Shown piece by piece: positions 22,861 through 32,974 of a stretch of 64,000 nucleotides of DNA (within the stretch, counting starts at the first letter, position 1; every line of letters begins with the position of its first letter). The position numbers and the translations under genes were made by a program. A model generated the notes under the pieces. The model was not told the origin of the DNA. It did no database searches and saw only the letters and a list, made by a program, of their open reading frames with translations. The stretch lies in assembly GCA_033558025.1 (NCBI GenBank), contig JAUCEF010000007.1:1426001-1490000 (forward strand), in the 5' to 3' direction. The DNA is from Phytophthora sp. 'mugwort' (Eukaryota; Oomycota; Peronosporomycetes; Peronosporales; Peronosporaceae).

Positions 22861-24480
22861 TCACTCGCAAGCTTCCAAAGGGCAACACCCAACAACATAG
22901 TATGGCAACCATCCATGATCTTGACCAGTGGACGAGCAGGTCACGACGTTATGTCCCGGTTTACCGTAGCGGCTGCAAGAGTATTTAGCTCTCTTCACGA
23001 CCGCTCTTGCTGAAATCTGAGTGGAGAAGAACACATTAATTGCGTCTGGCTCATCCTCGCCGACGAGAAGACTGGCATCATTTCCATCGAGACTAACATG
23101 TTTTGATCGGTGCTGGTTCGATGCTAGTTCTTCTCCTCTACTTAGATACCGTTTCGCGCCTCTATCCATATCGTCGACTTGTGTTTTACGCGACCCACCG
23201 GCCTGGCGGTACCTTGGAGAAGGCAGGATGGTGCTCATTTCTGCCAAGGTGTCCACTTGTGGCACGCTAATGTCTACCTGTCCTATTGCAGAGTTGATGC
23301 TGGCCACTACGTAAGCCAAGTCAAAATACTGAAGTACATTGTACATCGGCGGCACACCTGGATTCAAGGGCTCCAAGAAGAACAACACAGCTTGGATATG
23401 GCGACATGGAATACCTAGTTTCTCTGAGGGTCTGCAAGGCCTGCAGGTCCCTTTCGGCGTATCCCGTCTCGAACATGACCGTGCTGGAAGCAATACCATT
23501 GCGATGGAATGCGCCGAAGACGTAAAATCTCGGTACCTTTGCCGCTATCACCGTGAGATTCGCCACATGCTTCTTCTCACGGTCGAAGAGCTCTTGAGCG
23601 TGTGGGGGTAATGTCGTAGTTTCGAGCTACCCAGTCATCCGTAATTGTTTTCACTTTAGTAGTGATTTCAATCGACCGCTTGCAGAACGCCATCAAAGCC
23701 TTAAGAGGTAAGTTATTTCGACAGCGATTCCACAGCATGCCGTTGTTGTCGCCTGCAATACCGCCAGTTAAGCCGAACTCCAAAGAGAGGTAATTTCTCA
23801 CCGTAACTTTCCGCGCTGGACCAACTACGCCTCAGCCAGAGTTCTTCTTCCTCATTTAGACGGCTGTTTCCGAGACGCTCCAACTTGTGGGGTGTATGTT
23901 CAGCAAAGGCGACCAGACAAACTCTTCTTTTTGAGCGCGGCCTGCTCCAGTTACCACCAATATTGGGAATCACCTCCGTAGCATTTCGATAACTTGCTCA
24001 TATTCTGACGTCGTCTTTGACGCCTGCAGTGACATGATTAGGTCGTGCACGTTGCTCTTCTTCACGTTTAACTTCTTAAACTTGTCGAAGGTGTTGAAGA
24101 ATGTGCACTGCGCAAAATTTAAGATGAATCACTAAGCCTATGTGACGGAGCGCAACTTGGGCCGACAACTGCTTGCCACGGTCCACAAACGTAGGCCGAT
24201 CCTGCAGACGAATTCCACCGGCAATGCAATGTGCAAAAAAAAAAACAGACGAAGTTGCCGGTGTTTTCTTTGTGGATAGATGCCACAGTTACAGGCACGA
24301 TATTCTCGTCGCCGCCCTTACCAACCAGTGTGACGCATATACCATTGTATTGGTCATGTTTCATATGGGTCCCGTCACATTGCCATACAGGAAGATACAT
24401 TGCTTGTGCTTTCACGAGCGGGCCACTGAGAGAAACGATCTGAAAAAGCGACCTGATCGATCCACTTGGCAGCATACGTG
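22861..24480 (-). pseudogene. MULE transposase relic with SWIM finger and zinc knuckle
   Basis: Read on the minus strand from 24475 downward. The DDE core has CDGTHMKHDQYNGICVTLVG near 24390-24320 with the first catalytic Asp, a frameshift at the A/T-rich run near 24235, then FVDRGKQL with a second Asp near 24180. Middle segments are at 23801-23577 and 23566-23321. A SWIM-type GIPCRHIQAVLFFLEP lies near 23415-23365. A C-terminal zinc knuckle (CSRYGKPGHNVVTC) lies near 22970-22930. The order transposase core, SWIM, CCHC is typical of MULE proteins. Several frameshifts make it inactive. Confidence 0.75.
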
Positions 24481-24779
24481 AGAGCCAGGATTGTTTTCAG
24501 CGAAGCGCGTCAAGTATGCCGGCAAAGCCTTAAATTCAGCCACAGGGTCAGTTGCCATTCAGGTTTTAGTCTCTTGAATTGTGCGATACAATGTAGCCGA
24601 CTTGTTCGATACATCGACGCCGTCTATACGCTTCAAACCGCTAACTACACGAGCCTTTGACGTTTTGTGACCCTCAATCACCGCAGCCTCAAATCCAGGT
24701 AGTCGCATGAGCTGAGCCCCAGTCGGATTAGCTTGACTGCAACAGCACTGCTTGTGTTGAAGATTAAACTTGAATATGT

Positions 24780-25530
24780 ACTCTCCGTTTACTCCGGACC
24801 AGGGCTTCCGCGTTGCAATTAACGTGCCAACGACAAATTAACTTGGCAGCAGAGGGAAACACGGCGTCTGTAGCGCTCATACATGCAAGGTCTCGGTCTG
24901 TCGCATTTAACCGTAGTAAATTAATGTCGTTCTCGATCAGAAGTCGATTTAGCCTCTACTGGCAACCAACAGCGCGCAATCAGTAAAATTGTGTTCATGC
25001 CAGTTATTGTTATGATATCTAGCAAAGGGGGTATTCGAACTTATTAGTTTTGTACTCACAATCAAGCACCAGTACGTCCAGAAAATCTTTTGCCAGAACA
25101 AGCGTATTTGGGTGTGCCCAGAACAAGTAATGCAGCCGATTACAGGTTGCCTCACGCACGTAGTAGTAGTGAAATCTAAGAGTATCGAATAGTGTCTTGA
25201 TCGCACCCGTCGACGAAAGTAATTGTCGGTGGTGAGTGCATTTTGTTTATATGTCTTATGGGATCCCTCAGGTCTGCTTATCCCGTGAAGTAGGGTAGCG
25301 TATGTCTTGCAGTGCAGATGCCTGCAGCACCGTGAGCGATTAAGTTCGTGAACACTTTGAACATCATCAGTCTTCGCGAGTTGAGCAGCAAGCTGGTGGT
25401 GCGTCACGTGAACACGTATATCGAGAAACTTTCGGTGGTTATGATTGAGACTACCGTCTCGTGTGTACATGATCTTCCATCGACTATCATAATTGCTAGC
25501 GTCGATAGTCACAATTTTGATACTCATCAG
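24780..25530 (-). pseudogene. Second, distinct MULE/FAR1-type transposase relic (N-terminal half)
   Basis: The minus strand begins at 25527 with a zinc-binding-like N-terminus ending in HNHRKFLDIRVHVTHHQ, typical of MULE/FAR1 proteins. In a shifted frame it gives FHYYYVREATCNRLHYLFW and LVLDCEYKTNKFEYP with the first DDE Asp (about 25080-25020). ATDRDLACMSATDAVFPSA with the second Asp follows near 24890. The core motif differs from the relic to its left (DCEYKTN against CDGTHMK), so these are two different elements lying end to end. Its C-terminal half is missing. Confidence 0.65.
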
Positions 25531-26188
25531 ACCCCTCGACCAAATTGAACGACGGCCTAGACGAACTCTATCTTCGGGACGCAGGCCGCGATTATCCCTT
25601 AGTTTTCCCCTCTGATCACGTGCAAAGGTCCTGTAAATAATAGCTCCGCCACTATTTCCTCTAGCCCACCTTGGTTACATTGAGTCTATGCCAATGTCGA
25701 TGCATGAATTGCTGCTGGCATCTGCCTCAGAGCGATACTCGAGTTGGGGCGGCGGCGGGATGATGAAGTCTTCGGCCGATGTATTTTGTACGATGTGATC
25801 CGCTTCCGAGGTTTCCACGTTGGTCTCCGCCACACCACAGAGGTCTGGACGTTCTGCCGCGATCAAACTTTTTACGGACGGCTTGCTCGCAGCGACGGTT
25901 GAGCGGGAAACACTTGACGGATAGGCTCCATTTTACTCAGTTGTAGCTATTCTTGATTTTCGTTGTTTGCTGGTTGAGGCGGCTTATGTGACGCTAGTTA
26001 AAGTGGGCGCGAGGTATCCAGCGGTTCACCAGACTGTTGTGTATTTTTGTTTTGGCTTTGCATCGCCGTCGGAAGCTTAGTTTAAGACGTCGTGTTTAGG
26101 AACCTGCAGCTTTACTTGTACTGCATCTGGTTGCACCATTTTCACCTCCGAAGCTCTATGTTCCTAGAGTCTCTCGCCAATAACGCTA
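25531..26188. other. No clear gene; small acidic minus-strand ORF
   Basis: A minus-strand ORF at 25866-25675 (63 codons, acidic, Pro- and Ser-rich) could be the N-terminal leader of the adjoining MULE relic. Nothing else was recognised. Confidence 0.25.
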
Positions 26189-26242
26189 GACATTCGGAGG
26201 AGACGACAGTTTTCCTGTAAACTGTCGTCTCCCCCGAATGTC
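26189..26242. repeat. Near-perfect 24-bp inverted repeat (hairpin)
   Basis: Left arm 26189-26212 and right arm 26219-26242 match at 23 of 24 positions, separated by a 6-nt loop (213-218). The arm begins GACATTCGGAGG and ends ACGACAGTTT. It could be two transposon termini joined head to head, or an RNA hairpin. Confidence 0.8.
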
Positions 26243-27040
26243 CGCCCTCACATAAAAGACCATACATTTTCAAATCCAGCCGGTTTTACCGCCGGCTATC
26301 GGTCTTTCCTAATCTAAACAGATTTCCGGTGAGCTCACATCTTGTCCCGGCAAATCATTCGATAATTAGGAGCATACCAACTCGGTAATCGGTCTAGTAG
26401 ATCGGGTGGTAATAGTAATGGTGCGGCGACCAACACTATTGCGTCGTGCGACGAGGAGCAAAGCAATTACCCGGCGACGATATGGTCGGCGGCAAAAGCT
26501 TACAAGACTTTAAGTCGCATTGAACATTTATCAATGTATATCGTTGATCCAGCGGCAAAGGCAAATCAGAGAACGCCGCCACTGCACTCCGGAGGTGTCA
26601 CCATCACTACCAGCACAGTGCAGTCGCCGCCGCCCTCACCCACACCGAGTCGGGGGCTTGTTTCTATTGGTGTCACCACCGAAACATGGCCGGATCTGTA
26701 CCGCATGATTGGGGGATCTTGTTCAGCCATCCACCCCTCGGTGGGTCCCACAAATAAACGTGTGTACAGTAACGTAGTAAACGGGGTGACAGTCGATCTG
26801 TGCAGATCCGAGCGCATGCCTTCCTCCAGTCTTATGGGATAAATTGGCTCTTGCTTTCACCCAGATGCTTGCATGTACTAGCTCCCATGGATGCGTACAA
26901 TCTGTAATACCGCCGCGCGCCAGCGTCCTACTGGCCACCGTGGCCGGCGGGGCTACCGTTAATTGCATTGTTATCAATTGCATGATCATACAGGGGATAG
27001 TTTATTGATGCTGCAAGCAAGCAGAAAACAATATGCTATC
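26243..27040. other. No recognisable gene
   Basis: A plus-strand ORF at 26534-26842 (102 codons, Thr/Ser/Pro-rich) is the only sizeable frame and is unrecognised. Confidence 0.3.
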
Positions 27041-28920
27041 GAACATGCCAACGGCAGCAAATAGATTATATTGAACGATTACCATCCTGTTGATCGTGTT
27101 TTTCACTGTGTCCGCAGTGCGATGATCCCAGAAGACCGAATTTTCGCGCAAGAGCAAAAGCATCTCCATCGTGAACGGGTGCAGCGAGTGCCGCTGCTGC
27201 CCGAACGTGGTACGAGCAACACTGAAAAATCGCTTGACCACGTTCCACGGCGGAGGGATTCGACCGAGCAGATCGAACTCCGGCTGCTGCTTTTCGAGGT
27301 GCCGACGCTTCTGCAGCCGCTCCACGAATAAACCTGCAGCTTCGCCCGCTGTCTCCTCTTGACCTTCGTCCATCCACGGAACAGCACGAAAACGCTCTAG
27401 TGTGATCTTTTTCGAGCGGGTCAGGCGCCGGCTTGGCCTCGTAGAACGCGCACTCATTAACGGCCTCGAAACCGGGGCTGTGCACAACATCAGCTCGCGG
27501 ACCTGCATACAATTATTAAGTTAATCATAATGAGGCCTATATAGAGCATCAAAAATGGATTGACTTACCGATAATAGGGCTTCGACAAGATGAGGCCGTC
27601 GAATTATACTATCACATCGAAAAGATTCACATTCGATCCTTACAGCGCCATCAAAACGGACTCCACGTCCTTCGGCTCGCATAGAAGGGCCCGCGCCTGG
27701 CACTTGGACGTCATTGATGGCAACATCTCAGCCGGTCTTCCCCCCCCCCCCGTACAGGAAGGGAAGCAGCACGAAATAGCGATTGAGCATCGCAAATGTT
27801 AAACCCAGCGAGTATGTCGGTAAATGATTGGTCGATGTTTTGTCCTGAGTCTATAGCCATATCGAAAATGCAAAGATAAGGGTTTTAGCCGTCATCAAGA
27901 ACAAAAAGTTTCGAGAGTAGACACAAAACGTACCCGCGTTTGGTGGATTGCGACAACGTAAGCAGCTTCAGCATCAGTGACTAACGCATCTAGGTCTGTA
28001 GAGCACTAACTTCGTCTTTGCATCACAGCTCTGTTAAGCCGGTGGCTTGCGCACCTGACTAGCGGGGCACCCATCAACGTGGCAGGCGGCGGTTGACGGA
28101 GAAGTTGTCGCATACCAGAAATAGACAGTGCTCCACCCGCTCGTCCAAGTCGCGAACCAGCATCACCGCCAAGAAGTGGTGATGTATGGCTGCTGATAGG
28201 TCATTGGTCTCATCATTGACGAGTCCCCTGGGGTCATGTGCAACAGTGGACAAAATATTTCATCGTCCACTTCGTACCACGCCAATACAGCGATTAGGGT
28301 TCCGAGCCGGGCTCCACCCATAAAGTGTGAGGCCGAACCGATCTGGCATTTCTTATACGATTGCACGCTCTACAGTGCGCATACCGCCTCCATGATGCGC
28401 CGTAGCGCCTCAACGCAAACAGGCTTTAGGTTTGTGTACCTTACATACGTAAATGTTGGTCAGTTAGTCAATCAAATGTAAGTGCACAGTGACGAGCGTA
28501 CCGTCAAGTCAGCTCGCTCTCATAAACGAGAGCACGTGACGAGCCAATTCAGCCAGCCGAAAAGGTATTGAGTGGTGAACGTAATCCACGACAGCAGCGG
28601 TGTCGCCGAGTGTAGCTGCCAGCATCTCCTCGGTGGAGCTGGGGTGTTCATGCCTGATGTGCTGCAACAGGTTCGTGTACTCTGTGTCGATGACACGCTT
28701 CCGGACCGCGCCGCACCGTCAGCGAAAGTACTCTTGTATAAACTCGTTGTACTGGTCGCGGCACGGCCGGAAATAAAAGTCGGTGACCTGCTTGTTGGTG
28801 AAGGTGATGGGGGTGTTGGCTCGAGACACAGGAGCACCACATCTTTGAGGTTGGTGCGCGTTCTAGGTAAAATTGAGAGAGAGGAGAATCGTTCTGGTGT
28901 TGTTGTAAGCCCAACTTTCA
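27040..28920 (-). pseudogene. hAT-family transposase relic
   Basis: From its 5' end on the minus strand: a BED-finger-like N-terminus in mixed frames near 28780-28600 (KRVIDTEYTNLLQHIRHEHP), a middle region across 28370-27800 with stops, and a C-terminal hAT dimerisation domain in the open frame 27508-27002 (LLGRIPPPWNVVKRFFSVAR, TFGQQRHSLHPFTMEMLLLL, RENSVFWD). Intact members move DNA by cut and paste, leaving 8-bp duplications. Multiple stops and a 12-nt C run (27740-27751) interrupt it. No terminal repeats were identified. Confidence 0.7.
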
Positions 28921-28960
28921 AACACCAAAGGATGGATGGCCGCAGCGTCCCAATAGATTA

Positions 28961-29680
28961 TTGGAGTCATCACAGTCTGGTCGGGCATACCGAAACTTAC
29001 ATGATATCAATACTATTAAAAGCAAGCTTTGGGACATTTTCCGGAGTGATTTGAAGCCATTGGCTGTTCCGACTGGTTGGACAGTTGATGAGCATGACCC
29101 AATGATCGAGATGTTCGAGAAGTACACATCAATGCGGATTAACACCAAGGTGTTAGACCCATGGGCAAGCGCGAAGGATCGTCAATTTTGTCGCGTAATC
29201 AGCAAGAGACCGTCTTGCTGTCTGTCTACAAGTACGGCAATATAGAATTTATGGCTGACACCAGTTTGCGGAGTTTGAAGACAAAGGCATCAGTCCGACC
29301 GAAACAGATCGTGGTGGTGCTGCAACCGAAGAACTGCACCAGTTGATGATGAATGCATTGAAGCAAAAATGGATCGTCAAATTGACTGTCAAGATATATC
29401 ATGGCGTCTGTGGGCTTCAGTTATTCAGAGAAAGCCACGAATTCAGCATGACCGAGAAATTGCCAAAGGACCGCCACCAAGTCTGGTGACCCAGTTCAGA
29501 GCGGCCGCACACTCGAGTAATGAGCACCTACAGCGTGTGCAACGCAGCGTGAAAAAGGCCAAGAAGGTAGTTCAAGGTATGCAGGCCAAGGTGGGGCAAT
29601 TCGAGCGAACTGTCCAAGTTTTACAAAGTGCCATCACATCCATGAACCAAATGTTGGAATATCACATGGAGATTATTTAA
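28961..29680 (+). pseudogene. Unrecognised broken ORF with C-terminal coiled coil
   Basis: Plus-strand frames at 28961-29245, 29161-29346 and 29369-29680 appear to be one protein broken by shifts. It starts with an ordered-looking segment (LAVPTGWTVDEHDPMIEMFE), has a middle part, and ends in a coiled coil (QRVQRSVKKAKKVVQGMQAK, then VGQFERTVQVLQSAITSMNQ). Its stop overlaps the end of the oppositely oriented IS630/Tc1-like transposase relic, so it could be a second gene of that element. Function unknown. Confidence 0.35.
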
Positions 29681-31066
29681 GCGATGGATGAAGACGTGGC
29701 CATACCACACAATAGCACGGAAATTTCATCTGCATTGGCCACCATCCGAATCAAGAGGACATTGATCATGAGTGATGCAGTTGCCGCTGATCGGTGAGTC
29801 GAATATTCAGTGAAATAGTGGAAATCTAAGCCGTGAACCCCTTCTGATCGCTCAATCATCGTCGTCGTGGCCAGGATGGCCAGCAAGTCGTTCACACTGT
29901 GTTGTTCCGCAGGCAATGAACGCACATACGCGTCTTTGAGGGTCGATAAAGGGTCGAACTCACCCGTTGCGCGCCATCCGCAATGCTCAAAAATATTGGT
30001 GATGTCGTCATTTTGTGTTTGCTGGAGAACGTTCGCAACAAGCACCGCTTGGATCTGCTTGGATCTCTCAATGTACTGACGCTTGAATGTCTTTTTGGTC
30101 AACCCAAACAGTTATTCAATGGGGTTGTAGAATGGACAGTAGGCTGGGGGAAAGATGGGAATGATGCCCAGTTATCGCAGGTGGTAAACGATATCGGGGT
30201 GACAATGAATTTTGGCGCCGTCCAAGATCCATACCGAGCCTCTTCCCAGATACTTGCGGACCGTTTTTCTAAAATAGGCATGCGTACGACAATAATAGAT
30301 GAACTTGGTGCGGTCGAACGTTCCTTCCGTGTGAAACATTTCCACAAGGCCATCGACCGAATGAAGCAGATCAACGACACCCGTGCCTTTCGATTAAACT
30401 CGCCGCGAAACGCAAGTTTCTTTCCCTTCATGCAGTAGCCGCGGGAACGGGGCATACCTTTGTTGTCAAAACTGACTTCATCGAGAAACGGGATGTTCAT
30501 TGGCACCACTTGATCGAGCTGAGCTCTACCGTGCAGCGCACAATATCATTGACCTTGATATTCATTTCCCGGCGTTGCAACACCTTCCGAGAGTCCATGC
30601 TCCTGAAGAAGCCTCCACACCGATGAAATCGATATAAATCGGGCAAACTTGGCTTGAAATGAGGGCTTGGCTTCATCGAGAAACGCAACCGGGTGCTTCG
30701 TGTAGAAATCTAGCATCCACTGCCGCTGCTTTGCCGTTTGTTGGCACTTGAGATTTGCAGATCGTCGCTGGTAGTCATTGTCAGACTCGAAATCGCTCAA
30801 TCCAATTCGTAATGGTATTTGACGTGCTTGTTGTACAGTTGCGCCAGTCGCTCTTTCGATAAGCCCAAATAGAATAGCCGTAGAGTGCGTGCATAATGAT
30901 GTTGACGCATGGCGGCCGTTGACTGCCTGTTGGATGCTTGCCATGGGTGTTGATCGCTGACTGGACTGCGTTTTGAGAGTCTGATCTTCGTGCTAAGTGC
31001 ACGTGTGAGACACATCGTGAGAGAGGTGCTTGAGTACCCACTGTTGATTGGCTGATTATCAACCAA
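29677..31066 (-). pseudogene. IS630/Tc1-like DDE transposase relic
   Basis: Minus strand. An N-terminal helix-turn-helix-like part lies at 31066-30546 in two frames. A catalytic half lies at 30509-30099 with FLDEVSFDNKGMP carrying the first Asp. After a shift come WILDGAKIHCHPDIVYHLR with the second Asp near 30225, and PAYCPFYNPIE with the final Glu (PFYNPIE at 30117-30137). The C-terminal tail is at 30102-29677 (TKKTFKRQYIERSKQIQ). All three acidic positions survive, but the frame changes at least three times. Terminal inverted repeats were not located. Confidence 0.75.
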
Positions 31067-31130
31067 ATCGATTTGAAAACGATTTGTGAAAGCGATTCGA
31101 TTCAGGCTATCCTATAACTCAACACTAAGG

Positions 31131-31465
31131 TCCCTCCGTCCGTCCGTCCGTCTGTCACGCTATAACTTGATTTCTTACCGCAATCTCATTGGCTGCCGAG
31201 CGCAGCGAAGGCGGGCCGCCGTTGGCTAAAACAACATTACGCCGAAGGCGGCGACTGGTGGAAAATATAAATTAACGATTGGTTGAAACTTGATTTATAT
31301 TTTTAGCCGGCGTCCTTTCATTCTTGAAAATAGAGGCCGTCGAGGAGCGAGTGGTGTCGCTCCCGCTCGGTCTTGAGGGGATGGAACTGCAGCTGCGAAT
31401 AGGCAGGTCCACCTACTGGGACCAAAACTAAACCTACCGCCGCATAGGCGGCGGCGCTCAGCTAA
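31131..31465 (+). mobile_element. Possible short non-autonomous Helitron-like repeat
   Basis: Starts TCCCTCCGTCCGTCCGTC, a CCGT tandem tract like those near some Helitron 5' ends. It ends with a 7-bp GC hairpin (31437-31443 with 31448-31454), then a 7-nt spacer and CTAA at 31462-31465, which fits the CTRR terminus. It is short and non-coding. The flanking bases do not form the expected A/T insertion site, so this is tentative. Confidence 0.22.
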
Positions 31466-32919
31466 ACTTCAATACTAGTACAGTTCCTCAGAGCACTTGA
31501 ATGATCACAGAGGTCTGTAACAAGAAGATAGCAACAGAACTCAGAGACACGTGTTTTCCACTCAGTGAGACTGGAATCGAGGAGGAAAGCCAACGGCATA
31601 AAACCCCCTCTAAAAGTTAGAGCTATTGACCTCCTAACTGTCGATCCCTGTGCCAGGTCTAAAGGGACGACGCTCTTCGTTTAACTTCAACTTGATTAAC
31701 TTTCACGTTCACCACTCACAGTCCCCCTCGCAAGTTTAGTAGCTGTCCAAGATAATAATAACTTATCAAACCTAATACCTTGAGTCGTCTACCAACCTCG
31801 CTCCGTTTGTATGTTCAGTTCCGCTCTGATAGTTAATAAGTTCTTGAAATATACGAATAGCTTCCACCGAAGGTATTAAATTCGCGAGGGGATCTGCAGT
31901 AGATTATCGGTTCACATCTATTGCAAATATTTGTCACCCAATTTTTTTCGGCAGCCCTGGCGGCCGCCACGCGGATGCTGCAACAGTCTGCCCGATCAGC
32001 ACTCCGGTCCTATACCCGTGGGATATCATAACCGTTTCGGACAATGGAATGATTCATAGTCCACGACTGCGCCGGTTACTCGGGTGGATTAAAATGTGTG
32101 CTTAAGTAGTGTGTTGCCTGTCAGCCCGTTTCGGTGTACATTGTGTACATTGTACAGGTGCCGCCAGAACAGCCGAACATTTTTTAATCGCGCCTGGCTC
32201 ATTTATCCGGCTCCGTCAAATCGTCCATGCTTGACAGCATCTCGGTAGAAAGAAACCCCGGATAAGGAATACCATCACCGCTATGAATAAATATAAAGGC
32301 GTGGCTAAATGCCCCCGGCGGGTGTCCTTGAGTGTGGGCTCGCTCACTGATTGGTATGTCGACTCCTCATGGGGCACAGTTCAATCGATTGGGCCCGGCT
32401 AGCGGGTCGCAACGAGTCGAAAGAGATCAAACAAGGCGGGTGCCTCGCCTCCATTCAGCGACGTTCTCTGATGTGATTGGCCTGGTGCACGCCCTGGTGG
32501 ACGGTGCAGCTGAGCCGGAGCAATTGTGAAACTGCGTTTTGGTGCACGTCCGAGCCGCTGTTCCTGCAAGATCGCATTCGTATTAAATCCGCTAGTGAAC
32601 GCATTATAACAGGTCTTGAGGTATTTGAACAGGTTTCAGAGAGGCAACGCGTGATATTGAGATTAGCGGATATCGCAATTGTTATTCACCAGGTATGGCA
32701 TTAGCACCATGATGACCCATCCACAAGATTTTAGAGGAGACTTGACAGTGCACCTCCGACGAGGGAAGTGGCCGCGCTCAGCCCGTCCATGGGCGGCCAG
32801 AGTAATTCTGTTTCCGCTGCCGTGGCTCGCTTGAGTGCACGCAAGTGTATTAACCCGGTCCCGTCCTACCAATGGCTGCCGGTCGCCACTCACTTCCACT
32901 CGACAAGTCTCGCTTCTCG
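31466..32919. other. No recognisable gene
   Basis: Upstream region of the first oxidase-transporter gene. The ORF of that gene is open back to 32768, but the sequence before 32975 looks like leader. Nothing else was recognised. Confidence 0.4.
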
Positions 32920-32935
32920 TCTCATTCTGCCATTC
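32920..32935 (+). promoter_or_regulatory. Oomycete initiator (Inr) of the first oxidase-transporter gene
   Basis: Reads TCTCATTCTGCCATTC, about 13 of 16 to the oomycete core GCTCATTYYNCAWTTT. The ATG at 32975 lies about 40 nt downstream, which decides the start against the upstream in-frame ATG at 32768. Confidence 0.65.
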
Positions 32936-32974
32936 ACAGGCTTCCGAGCACTCAACCACCTCGAAATTCCAGCC

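Noticed and set aside
32768..32974. N-terminal extension of the first fusion protein to ATG 32768
   Set aside because: It would precede the Inr at 32920, has no counterpart in copy 2, and would bury the signal peptide.
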